Positions 1 to 6,333 of a stretch of DNA of 10,237 nucleotides are shown here, in pieces. The notes under the pieces were generated by a model. The model saw only the letters and a program-made list of their open reading frames with translations. It was not told the origin of the DNA and made no database searches. How positions within the stretch are numbered: position 1 is the first letter of the stretch; each line of letters opens with the position of its first letter. The stretch is from Holosporaceae bacterium (GTDB lineage: Bacteria; Pseudomonadota; Alphaproteobacteria; UBA3830): NCBI GenBank assembly GCA_031284345.1, contig JAITAC010000033.1, positions 1 through 10,237 on the forward strand, in the 5' to 3' direction. The position numbers and the translations under genes were made by a program.

Positions 1-678
1 TCATTCCTTTGTTTATGGTAATGCTAAAGCCATTTTGGGGAAAAAAATGCGAGAACTTTCAATAAACACGCTCAACTCTGGACTTTCAACGGTTATCGGA
101 CAATGGTCGTCGGCGAACGCGTTCAAATCGATCACATGACCATTGAAAGAAACGGCTCAGAATTGAAGGAGTTTCATGCATGGGAACGGAAATCGAAGCA
201 TCTTTCGGCCAGTATTTTTGAGGCGGCAACGGCAGAAAACGCGAAAAAATTTTTGCTGAATTTTTACGCAAATGCTCCGTTCAAAATTTTGTCTCTACAG
301 GTGGACAGAGGCTCTGAATTTAGAGCAGATTTTGAGGAAGCATGCCGAGAATTGAAAATTCCTCTCATTGTTTTACCGCCAGCCAAACCAAAATACAACG
401 GAGGCGTCGAACGCTCAAATCGCACACTCCGTGAGGAATTTTGGGCAAAAGACCTCACCACCAAAATACAAGGCGTCGAACGCTCAAGTCGCACACTCCG
501 TGAGGAATTTTGGACGAAAAACCTCACCGCAACAACCGCAGAAAATGCAAATTCTAAGTTGCAAAAATATGTCGAATAATACAGTCGCTCCCGACTGCAT
601 AATCGCTTGCACGTAATGCCCCCTATGTAGTATATTAACTTAGCCTAAGGGAGGCAGAGTCAGTCTCACATCTTATGA
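1..678 (+). pseudogene. Decayed IS481-like (rve integrase core) transposase, 5' cut by window
   Basis: The readable core opens at codon 103 and carries a DDE integrase core: first Asp in VQIDHMT (about 130), second in QVDRGSEF (about 301), catalytic Glu in NGGVERSNRTLREEFW (about 409). Its family is the IS481/IS3-like transposases with a downstream YN.RPH..L..TP.EY tail. Upstream, the family-like text FVYGNAKAILGKK lies in frame 2 and KHAQLW in frame 1, so the frame changes at the A7 run 41-47. The C-terminal tail continues past the first stop: RLHNRL..MPPM and YINLA are readable but interrupted by in-frame stops at 577, 628 and 646, ending at 676. The copy is therefore dead. Seen: motifs, stops, frame change. 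Inferred: family name, and that the start lies left of the window. A programmed frameshift at the A7 run cannot be excluded, but does not rescue the stops. Confidence 0.8.
388..529 (+). repeat. Tandem duplication inside the transposase remnant
   Basis: The segment 388-460 (73 bases) is repeated immediately at 461-529 (69 bases). The copies differ by about four substitutions and by loss of four bases (cgga) early in the second copy. The result is in frame and repeats the catalytic motif GVERS.RTLREEFW at residues about 101 and 124 of the open stretch. This is a secondary event in a decaying gene, not normal family architecture. Confidence 0.85.
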
Positions 679-841
679 ACTATTGCACAACGGTCTTCGA
701 TTAGGAATTATCCACAGACTCTGCGTTTTTCGGTATTTTTTGCGTAAAAAAACTACCAGCTTCCTCATGTATATCAAATACACTGTGGATCTGCTTTACT
801 TTTTCCTAAAAAATTCTCAAAAATCCTGTTGTAAACAATTA

Positions 842-1318
842 CTAGCGCGATTTCCGTGTGTTCACACCAAAGCGAATTCTCTGAAAAGAAACTTTATTCC
901 AGAATATTTCCAATCTTCTAAGGATGTTCACCAGTTCGTCAATCCCGTCAAAGTCTTCTGATTTCAACGTAGAAACTTGTTTATCCAGGGCAGCATCAAT
1001 TTTTTTGCATAGTGCGGTGCCCTTGGGGGACAACTTTATTACAAATGATCTCTTGTCATGCTTCGAAGTCATTTGATCAATATATCCATTTTGCACCATT
1101 TTTTTTAAATTATAGGACACATTTGAGCCAAGATAACAACCTCTAGTAGTTAATTCACCTATAGAAATTTGCTCACCTCCTAAATTATAAAGAACCAGCG
1201 CTTGCACGTTGTTTATATCTTCAACTTTTAGGCTATCCAGCTCACATTTGATAACTTCCAAAAACAATCGATGCAATCTTTCAATCAGCGATACAGCTTC
1301 TAAATAATTTTCCTTCAT
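842..1318 (-). CDS. MarR-family winged-helix regulator (LdtR-like)
   Basis: Encodes 158 residues. The text LIERLHRLFLEVIKCELD (11-28), DINNVQALVLYNL (34-46) and CYLGSNVSYNLKKMVQNGYI (61-80) is typical of an alphaproteobacterial MarR subfamily that includes, as I recall, LdtR of Liberibacter. The recognition helix should lie at about 63-77 and the wing at about 82-96, with the conserved D88/R90 pair of the wing. Such proteins dimerise and repress or activate envelope or stress genes; the ligand is unknown here. The ATG at 1318 is chosen because GGAGAG lies 5 bases upstream; a longer frame runs up to 1348 without better signals. The gene stands alone on the minus strand, after radC, with its own promoter at 1441-1469. 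Autoregulation is inferred from the dyad overlapping that promoter. Confidence 0.88.
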   Translation of the reverse strand: MKENYLEAVSLIERLHRLFLEVIKCELDSLKVEDINNVQALVLYNLGGEQISIGELTTRGCYLGSNVSYNLKKMVQNGYIDQMTSKHDKRSFVIKLSPKGTALCKKIDAALDKQVSTLKSEDFDGIDELVNILRRLEIFWNKVSFQRIRFGVNTRKSR

Positions 1319-1440
1319 ATCAACTCTCCATAACCAAAATAATAACAAACATAAGTAAAAAATTAGTTAATACTCAAAAAATAATATGTATTTAAGTATC
1401 GATATATTATCTTTCAAATCTCCCTTACAATATCACATAT

Positions 1441-1469
1441 ATTATAGGATGTATATTTATTTTTTTCAA
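1441..1469 (-). promoter_or_regulatory. Sigma70-type promoter of the marR-like gene
   Basis: Read on the minus strand: -35 TTGAAA (1469-1464), a 17-base spacer, and -10 TATAAT (1446-1441). This is 11 of 12 consensus positions at ideal spacing. Transcription should start near 1434, giving a leader of about 115 bases before the ATG at 1318. Confidence 0.65.
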
Positions 1470-1484
1470 CACAACCATGCGTTG
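1467..1484. promoter_or_regulatory. Candidate MarR operator (imperfect 18-bp dyad)
   Basis: CAACACAACCATGCGTTG has the symmetric pattern CAAC.CA....TG.GTTG, with 12 of 18 positions symmetric, a size usual for MarR sites. It overlaps the -35 hexamer of the regulator's promoter by three bases. The dyad is seen; binding by the neighbouring regulator is inferred. Confidence 0.4.
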
Positions 1485-1630
1485 TATTTATAAAAATATC
1501 TCAATGTATTTCTTTTTAATTGAAAAATTGTTGCCAAAACGGAAGAATAATATAAAAATACAAGCAAAAACAATGAGCTTTTGTTACATAATGGTCTCTG
1601 AGAAATAATTGTCTCCCAAAATCGAACTCG

Positions 1631-2323
1631 CTAAATCATGCCCATTTCTTTAAGTGACATGCTGCTGTCTTTTCCGATAATAATGTGATCCAACAGCAAT
1701 ATATCGAGTTTTTTGGCGACGTCAGCGATACTCTTTGTCATAATAATATCCTGCCGTGAAGGTTGCGGGTCTCCGCTCGGATGATTATGCACCATTATTA
1801 TGGCGCTGGCTCCGTATTCCAGAGCAAGTTGTATTATTTCCCGCGGATATATGGCCGTTTGATTGATGGTGCCGCTTTGCATTAGCTTATCAGCAATGAG
1901 TCTATTTCTATTATTGAGCAACATTAGATGCAGTTGTTCTTTTCTCTCATTTTCCAGAAGATTTTTATAGTATTCCAGTACCTGATTACTGGAGGAAATG
2001 ACAATGTCGTGTTCTTTTATGGATTCCAGGTGAATTCTATTGAATATCTCGTGAATTACCGCCAGTAAAATCGCAGCGCTTTCTCCAAAACCGTGAATTT
2101 TTTTCAATTCTATCTGGTTGGCTCCCACGATACGTCCGATGGTTTTAAAGTGATCCAGCAACGTTTTTGCCAATATTTTGGTGTCTTTTCTTGCGAAAAC
2201 AAAAAACATCAGCAATTCCAGTAATTCATAATCGGGGAAGTTGGTTGGATTGGCGACAAATCTTTTTTTCAGCCTTTTTCTATGTCCCCAATTATATTTT
2301 TTGCTAGTGGTCTCAGATATCAT
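1631..2323 (-). CDS. radC: RadC family JAMM/MPN protein
   Basis: Encodes 230 residues, the usual RadC length. N-terminal GHRKRLKKRF (13-22) and DYELLELLMFFVFARKDTK (31-49) are the RadC opening; a helix-hairpin-helix-like stretch lies at 72-90 (KKIHGFGESAA). The C-terminal MPN/JAMM domain shows E129, H179-N-H181 and PSGDPQPSRQD (182-192), so the metal site HxH...SxxD looks complete. The biochemical role of RadC is unsettled; despite the name, a direct repair function is not established. The ATG at 2323 is chosen because the family text starts just after it; an in-frame GTG at 2386 would add 21 unlike residues read from inside map. The start overlaps the map stop by 11 bases, so the two genes are probably cotranscribed and translationally coupled. 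No good ribosome binding site is seen. Confidence 0.92.
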   Translation of the reverse strand: MISETTSKKYNWGHRKRLKKRFVANPTNFPDYELLELLMFFVFARKDTKILAKTLLDHFKTIGRIVGANQIELKKIHGFGESAAILLAVIHEIFNRIHLESIKEHDIVISSSNQVLEYYKNLLENERKEQLHLMLLNNRNRLIADKLMQSGTINQTAIYPREIIQLALEYGASAIIMVHNHPSGDPQPSRQDIIMTKSIADVAKKLDILLLDHIIIGKDSSMSLKEMGMI

Positions 2324-3101
2324 AAGGTGGTTTGTGCATTTCCCGCTTAGACATTGTAAAAATTTCGTATCCGTCTTCTGTAACACCGATCGTATGCTCG
2401 AACTGCGCGGACAAACAGCGATCGCAGCTGACTACAGTCCAGCCATCGGATAAAATTTTGGTTTTGTATCCGCCCATATTGACCATGGGTTCTATGGTGA
2501 ATACATTTCCGGACTCCAGTACAACGCCGCTTCCGCGTTTTCCGAAGTGCAACACTGTGGGCTCATCGTGAAACACGCGTCCAATGCCATGACCACAGTA
2601 GTCACGTACGACAGAGAATTTTTTCGATTCCACAAGATTCTGAATGGCGTAGCCTATGTCTCCCAGATGTATGCCTGGCCTCACGAGATCTATGCCCAGC
2701 ATCATGGCGTCATAGGCGGTGTTGATTAGTTCTAACGCTCTCGGAGAGACCGCTCCCACCATGTACATGCGACTTGTGTCTCCGTACCATCCGTTTAGTA
2801 TGACGGTAACGTCAATATTAAGAATATCGCCGTTCATTAGTTTTTTATCGGAGGGAATTCCATGGCAAATAACATGATTTACCGAAATGCAAGTCGATTT
2901 CGGATAGGCGTTGTAGCCAAGTGTTGCCGATGTGGCGTTGTTCCTTATAATCTCCTCATGACAGAGCCTGTCGAGTTCCAGAGTCGTGATGTTTTCTGTT
3001 ACATAGGGCGTAATATAATCGAGGATATGAGCCGCAAGTTCTCCCGCTTTCCTTAAGTGAACGAAATCTTCTTGAGAATATATATGACATTTCTGGGGCA
3101 T
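2313..3101 (-). CDS. map: Type I methionine aminopeptidase
   Basis: Encodes 262 residues, close to the length of E. coli Map. It removes the initiator methionine from nascent cytosolic proteins when the second residue is small. All five ligands of the dinuclear metal site are present: D97 (NIDVT), D108 (GDTSR), H171 (GHGIG), E204 (TIEPM) and E235 (QFEHT); the substrate-side histidines H80 (CHGIP) and H178 are present as well. There is no N-terminal extension, so this is the short bacterial form. The ATG at 3101 has only a weak purine stretch (GGAAAA) upstream. radC starts inside its last codons, and this adjacency is common in Alphaproteobacteria. Expected to be essential. Confidence 0.96.
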   Translation of the reverse strand: MPQKCHIYSQEDFVHLRKAGELAAHILDYITPYVTENITTLELDRLCHEEIIRNNATSATLGYNAYPKSTCISVNHVICHGIPSDKKLMNGDILNIDVTVILNGWYGDTSRMYMVGAVSPRALELINTAYDAMMLGIDLVRPGIHLGDIGYAIQNLVESKKFSVVRDYCGHGIGRVFHDEPTVLHFGKRGSGVVLESGNVFTIEPMVNMGGYKTKILSDGWTVVSCDRCLSAQFEHTIGVTEDGYEIFTMSKREMHKPPYDI

Positions 3102-3167
3102 AAAAATTTTTCCATAACATTGAAAATCAGAACTCAGCGAAAAATATTTCCTTGAGCAGCGGTTCTC

Positions 3168-3197
3168 ATAATATACGAATAAGTACTAATTTATCAA
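3168..3197 (-). promoter_or_regulatory. Possible promoter of map-radC
   Basis: On the minus strand, TTGATA (3197-3192) is followed after 16 bases by TATATT (3175-3170), or after 18 by TATTAT (3173-3168). It lies about 70-100 bases before the map ATG. Acceptable but not strong; AT-rich sequence produces such matches by chance. Confidence 0.35.
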
Positions 3198-3347
3198 TAA
3201 CCTCGCCGGTAATTCTACCATATTGCTGACCGTTCTATAGGTTCTGTTACTCAACTAGAAGATGTCCCTCCTGCTGTATTTTATTTTTGATACGACGAAA
3301 TACATTGCAAAATCAATATGTGCCGGAATCCATAGAGTGGCGAAATC

Positions 3348-3356
3348 TGATATAAT
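3348..3356 (+). promoter_or_regulatory. Extended -10 promoter for the MORN/PAAR-like pair
   Basis: TGATATAAT fits the extended -10 consensus TGnTATAAT exactly. No convincing -35 hexamer stands 16-18 bases upstream, as is usual for extended -10 promoters. A start near 3363 would give a leader of about 65 bases to the ATG at 3428. Confidence 0.45.
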
Positions 3357-3427
3357 ATATAAAATAATACCTTGCATTTATCAAAATGATTTTCTAGTGT
3401 ATTTTGGTTTTGGCGGAGATAATTTTA

Positions 3428-4036
3428 ATGGCGAATAGCGCTCCAGCAGTAAATACATCGGAAGAGCAAAATGACACTCTCGTCGTTCATAAAACCTGCA
3501 ACGAGATGGGCGTTCTTATCCAAAGTGTAACCCTGAAAAATGGCGTTCCAGACGGAGAAACTCTCATTTACGACGATGGTGGCCAGCTAACCCACAGGCT
3601 AATGTACGAAAATGGTGTTTTATCAGGTCCGGCAGAATTTTTTTTTGCCGGCAAACCGCTCATGAATACTTTTTTTAAAAACGGTCTTCAGGAAGGAGAA
3701 GCGGTATTTTTTTCCAATGGGATTAAGGTCGGCGTTGCCTATTTCAAGAGAGGTCTTTTCGATGGAGACTTTACGTCATTTGACGCCGCCGAGAATGTAG
3801 TTCGCATTGCTAAATATGTGGCTGGGCAGCAGGAGGGATCATGTCTGCTTTACTATCCGGACGGCACGCTGATGGAAGAATCCTTCTATAAAAATAATCT
3901 CCCGGACGGTGATACCGTTAGATATTTTCCCAACGGGAATATTATGGAGACTTTTAGTTTTCAGGACGGAAATCCTTGTGGAATTAGGGAGAAATACGAC
4001 ATGAACGGCAATCTTATATCGAAGGAAGTAATGTAG
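3428..4036 (+). CDS. MORN-repeat (YwqK-like) protein
   Basis: Encodes 202 residues built almost wholly of about seven 23-25-residue repeats from residue 37 to the end, each of the form NG...G....Y..G.L....Y: for example KNGVPDGETLIYDDGG (37-52), NGLQEGEAVFFSNG (85-98), LYYPDGTLMEESFYKN (141-156), RYFPNGNIMETFSF (165-178). This is the MORN_2/YwqK type of beta-hairpin repeat. No signal peptide or membrane segment is seen, so it should be cytosolic or injected. The ATG at 3428 is chosen for GGAG nine bases upstream; an in-frame TTG at 3404 has no such signal. The next gene starts directly after its stop. YwqK-like proteins are annotated as antitoxins or immunity proteins in some systems; MORN proteins also act as effectors or scaffolds. 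Which applies here is unknown. Confidence 0.85.
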   Translation: MANSAPAVNTSEEQNDTLVVHKTCNEMGVLIQSVTLKNGVPDGETLIYDDGGQLTHRLMYENGVLSGPAEFFFAGKPLMNTFFKNGLQEGEAVFFSNGIKVGVAYFKRGLFDGDFTSFDAAENVVRIAKYVAGQQEGSCLLYYPDGTLMEESFYKNNLPDGDTVRYFPNGNIMETFSFQDGNPCGIREKYDMNGNLISKEVM

Positions 4037-4423
4037 ATGGGGTTAGGTGTATCTGCTACGGCGTTGTTGACGTGTCCAATGGGGGTTGCGCCAACTCCGC
4101 TAACGGTTTTGCCAGCCAGCATGGTGATGGGCAAGACCGGTCCCATTGGCAGCGCACCGGATTGCGTTCCTTTTCTCAACATAGTGCCTTTTGGAGTTTG
4201 CATGAGCATGGCGAATCCCACAACGGCAGCCCTGACAGCCGCAGCACTCGGTATTTTGACGCCGGGTCCGTGTATTCCGACTCCGGCAGGTATATGGCTT
4301 CCGATGAAACCAACAGTAATGACTAAGCTTGGTCCCATATTGAATAGCGACACCATGCTCATCTGCGCTTATGGCGGCGTGATAAAACCTGCATCGCCGG
4401 GACAAGTAACCGTATTGATTTAA
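4037..4423 (+). CDS. DUF4280 PAAR-like protein
   Basis: Encodes 128 residues that match the DUF4280 (PAAR-like) layout end to end: TCPMGVAPTPLTVLP (12-26), FLNIVPFGVCMSMANPTTAA (46-65), LTPGPCIPTPAGIW (74-87), LICAYGGVIKPASPGQ (108-123). Five cysteines (13, 43, 55, 79, 110) sit mostly at conserved points. PAAR and PAAR-like proteins cap the spike of type VI secretion and related contractile injection systems and can link effectors to it. Here the domain stands alone with no fused toxin. The ATG abuts the stop of the MORN gene, and AAGGAAG lies about eight bases upstream inside that gene, so the two are cotranscribed. No VgrG, tube or sheath gene is in the window. The domain call is firm; the secretion role is inferred. 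Confidence 0.85.
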   Translation: MGLGVSATALLTCPMGVAPTPLTVLPASMVMGKTGPIGSAPDCVPFLNIVPFGVCMSMANPTTAALTAAALGILTPGPCIPTPAGIWLPMKPTVMTKLGPILNSDTMLICAYGGVIKPASPGQVTVLI

Positions 4424-4443
4424 GTCTCATTTGATGATAATGT
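4415..4443 (+). promoter_or_regulatory. Possible tRNA-Leu promoter
   Basis: TTGATT (4415-4420), 17 bases, TAATGT (4438-4443) would start transcription near 4450, a few bases before the mature tRNA end at 4456. The -10 match is weak but keeps the key T, A and final T. Confidence 0.25.
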
Positions 4444-4455
4444 ACATTGAATAAA

Positions 4456-4541
4456 GCCCGTGTGGCGGAATGGTAGACGCTACAGACTTAAAATCTGTTG
4501 TTCAATTGGACGTAGGGGTTCGAGTCCCTTCACGGGCACCA
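4456..4541 (+). tRNA. tRNA-Leu(UAA), CCA encoded
   Basis: The acceptor stem GCCCGTG (4456-4462) pairs perfectly with CACGGGC (4531-4537), followed by discriminator A4538 and an encoded CCA (4539-4541). The anticodon stem CAGA/TCTG holds the loop CTTAAAA with anticodon TAA (4489-4491). The T arm is AGGGG-TTCGAGT-CCCTT (4514-4530) with one G-U pair. The long variable region (about 4498-4513) marks a class II tRNA, as required for leucine. No intron. It reads UUA and, by wobble, UUG. Confidence 0.97.
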
Positions 4542-4649
4542 TCTGAAATATCAAGGGAAAGTAGTAATCGGAGTTTTTGAAAAAAATTGCTGTTTAAAAA
4601 CGCTTGACTACTATGTCGCGCACCACAGGTGGACTGTAAATATAATAAT

Positions 4650-4763
4650 ATGGAGAATAAGTCTCCGAATCGAGGTCTGCCGCAATTTGTCGGGTGGCAA
4701 GAATACATGGGGTATGCCGGAACCCGGAAGGTGATCATGGGAGGATTCTCTTCCATTGATTAG
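4650..4763 (+). other. Small 37-codon ORF or structured RNA candidate
   Basis: An ATG at 4650 opens a frame that ends at a TAG at 4761; the text includes RGLPQFVGWQEYMGYAG. No ribosome binding site stands before the ATG, and TATAAT lies at 4641-4646. The same stretch holds two neat hairpins: GGAGA-ataag-TCTCC (4652-4666) and GGAGGA-ttc-TCTTCC near 4740-4754. I do not recognise it as SRP RNA, tmRNA, 6S RNA or RNase P. It could be a small protein, a small RNA or a fragment of a lost gene. Confidence 0.22.
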
Positions 4764-4818
4764 GGGTCTTGTTGTAAAAATCACTTGTTTTTTTCTTCGC
4801 AAGTATTAACATGTCAAT

Positions 4819-4831
4819 ATGTAATTTACAT
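4819..4831. promoter_or_regulatory. Perfect dyad ATGTAA-T-TTACAT upstream of the fkbM-like gene
   Basis: Two perfect 6-base inverted arms with one central base, ending 19 bases before the chosen ATG at 4851. The size and place fit an operator between promoter and ribosome binding site. AT-rich sequence makes chance likely enough to keep confidence low. Confidence 0.3.
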
Positions 4832-4850
4832 TTGATTTGTAGGATGTTTG

Positions 4851-6305
4851 ATGATGATATTTCGAATTAGTAAATATGCAGTATTTTGCATTGGCTTTAT
4901 ATTTGGTCATGCACTCGGTGCTGAAACTGACGCTGCGTCAGATTCTGGAGAATCTACTAGCGAAATCAGCTTGCAAACAGGTGACGATGCGTCCAACACC
5001 GCTGACACTGCCACGGGCTTAGAAAAGCCAACTGCCGGAGCCGAACCGGAACCAAATAAAGGCCTAGGCGAACCAATAGCCGGAATCGAACCGGAACCCA
5101 ATACTGATTTCGCTTCCGATGCTAATGAAATTATTTCTGATCCTGGAAAACCAATCATCGGAGTCGAAGAAAAAATAAATAACGAAGACGACGAACTGGA
5201 CGACGATTTGCTGGGAGATTCTCTTGTTTCAGCAAAAGAAGAGCCCCTAGACGATGAAGAAAATATTGAGGACTTCATTGAAGATCCCACCAATAAATCG
5301 TTGGAATCCCACGATCATAATATTGTCGTAGCAACAGTATTGCCGGAAAATACAGAAATATATGCCGCTCCACTCTACAATAAATTAACTCCCGTAAGCG
5401 GATGGAATCGATACTCTTGCGATTCGGCGTCCACTGTTAGCCAATGGTTGCGCTGGTGGAAGTACTTGCGTCTGGATAAGCCATTGCTGATGTCCTGGCT
5501 TGACGGGCTTACCATAAAAATTTATCCGCATAACGAGATTTGCCGTGCGTTGTTTGTGAAGGGAATATATAATCCAAATCAGTTGACGGTACTAGGTGCG
5601 CTGCTGCGGAAAGACGGCGTTTTCATTGACGCTGGAGCTAACGCAGGCTATACCACTCTGGTGGCCTCCCGGATAGTCGGAGAAAAAGGACGCGTCATTG
5701 CGATCGAACCATGCCAGAGAGATTTCAATCGACTGCTGGAAAATATAAAAATTAATAAACTGGATGCCCTTATTTCCGCACATCGCTACGCCGTTTTCCA
5801 GAAAAAAGGCCGAACAAATCTACTGGTGGCCGGCGAAGAAATGAGCTCTCTGAATACTCTGGGAACGGAATTTAGCATTAAAGGCGTCGATAAAGACCAT
5901 ACGGAAGAAGTGGACACCATCTCCATTGATGAATTCATTGTCGAGGAAGGAATAACAAACGTCGATGTGATAAATTTGGACATCGAAGGTAGTGAATTTG
6001 AAGCCCTAAAAGGAGCAAGACAAACCATAGAAAAATATCACCCGGTTCTTGTGGTCGGCCTCAATGATAACGCTCTCAAAGCAAGCGGAAACGATCAGGA
6101 AGTCATTGGGAAATTGCTGAAAGAATTAAAATACCGCGCCTATAAAATCGTGGAATACCCTGTGTTTGCTCTGCAGGAAGTGGAAAATGTCGCCACCGAG
6201 CATGCAAATATTATATTTTGCCTATACGAAAGCGTAACGCCTCCGCAATTGCCTCAGCCGGAAAAAATCGGCATATGGCCTAGTATCCTGTATTTTTTCA
6301 AGTAG
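4851..6305 (+). CDS. Exported FkbM-family SAM-dependent methyltransferase with acidic repeat linker
   Basis: Encodes 484 residues. Residues 1-24 look like a signal peptide (basic start, hydrophobic core YAVFCIGFIFGHALG), with cleavage at about 23-24. Residues 25-155 are acidic and low in complexity, with two 15-residue tandem repeats (GLEKPTAGAEPEPNK and GLGEPIAGIEPEPNT). The rest is an FkbM methyltransferase domain: motif I VFIDAGANAGYTTLVASR (257-274), AIEP (284-287), DTISIDEF (355-362) and VINLDIEGSEFEALKGA (373-389). FkbM enzymes O-methylate sugars or polyketides using SAM. The ATG at 4851 is chosen because AGGA lies six bases upstream; a TTG at 4848 would add one residue. It is 28 bases upstream of the acyltransferase gene and could be cotranscribed. 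SAM is absent outside the cytoplasm, so a methyltransferase with an export signal either acts inside a host cell or the signal is really a membrane anchor. Confidence 0.88.
   Translation: MMIFRISKYAVFCIGFIFGHALGAETDAASDSGESTSEISLQTGDDASNTADTATGLEKPTAGAEPEPNKGLGEPIAGIEPEPNTDFASDANEIISDPGKPIIGVEEKINNEDDELDDDLLGDSLVSAKEEPLDDEENIEDFIEDPTNKSLESHDHNIVVATVLPENTEIYAAPLYNKLTPVSGWNRYSCDSASTVSQWLRWWKYLRLDKPLLMSWLDGLTIKIYPHNEICRALFVKGIYNPNQLTVLGALLRKDGVFIDAGANAGYTTLVASRIVGEKGRVIAIEPCQRDFNRLLENIKINKLDALISAHRYAVFQKKGRTNLLVAGEEMSSLNTLGTEFSIKGVDKDHTEEVDTISIDEFIVEEGITNVDVINLDIEGSEFEALKGARQTIEKYHPVLVVGLNDNALKASGNDQEVIGKLLKELKYRAYKIVEYPVFALQEVENVATEHANIIFCLYESVTPPQLPQPEKIGIWPSILYFFK
5016..5105 (+). repeat. Two 45-base tandem repeats in the linker of the fkbM-like gene
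   Basis: 5016-5060 and 5061-5105 encode GLEKPTAGAEPEPNK and GLGEPIAGIEPEPNT. A decayed third unit at 5139-5183 encodes DPGKPIIGVEEKINN. The copies have diverged at many third positions, so they are old rather than a recent slippage. Confidence 0.75.
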
Positions 6306-6333
6306 CCGCATAGATAATCGGAGTTTTTGTTTT

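Larger units (their letters stand above)
3102..3427. other. Divergent intergenic region between map and the MORN gene
   Basis: About 325 bases, AT-rich, with promoters leading outward in both directions (3168-3197 minus, 3348-3356 plus). A minus-strand open stretch at about 3250-3320 reads CNVFRRIKNKIQQEGHLLVE before a stop and has an AGGAGGG inside it. It could be the tail of a lost gene, but I cannot identify it. No RNA gene or terminator is seen. Confidence 0.5.
4542..4850. other. Intergenic region between tRNA-Leu and the fkbM-like gene
   Basis: About 310 bases. It holds no recognised gene. It begins with a 15-base sequence repeated at 6315, then a TTG-led stub reading KKIAV before a stop (from 4578), which may be gene debris. 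The middle part (about 4650-4763) is richer in G and C than its surroundings and holds a 37-codon ORF and several small hairpins. The end is AT-rich with a perfect dyad at 4819-4831. There is no T-tailed terminator after the tRNA. Confidence 0.5.

Noticed and set aside
708..716. Perfect DnaA box TTATCCACA, with a partial match (TGTGGAT) at 784-790, hinting at a replication origin.
   Set aside because: One perfect box and one partial box in AT-rich DNA beside a decayed transposase are not enough; no box cluster, no origin-linked gene and no clear unwinding element were seen.
683..961. Open frame of about 92 codons on the plus strand.
   Set aside because: It runs antisense into the marR-like gene, has no family text, no ribosome binding site and poor composition; judged a shadow.
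3961..4405. Long open frames antisense to, or in another frame of, the PAAR-like gene.
   Set aside because: The plus-strand frame 4037-4423 matches DUF4280 end to end; the others are Cys/Arg/His-rich shadows without motifs.
4666..4750. Possible SRP (4.5S) RNA, suggested by a CCGGAAGG-like stretch.
   Set aside because: The conserved AGGUCC-GGAA-GGAAGCAGC core with its AGCA/GC internal loop is absent.
4502..4802. Minus-strand open frames between the fkbM-like gene and the tRNA.
   Set aside because: One reads through the tRNA gene (GTRTPTSN is a well-known antisense-tRNA artefact); none has a start signal.
4769..4806. T-run with flanking ACTTG/CAAGT arms as a terminator.
   Set aside because: The T-run is inside the loop and not after the stem, on either strand, so it does not fit a rho-independent terminator.
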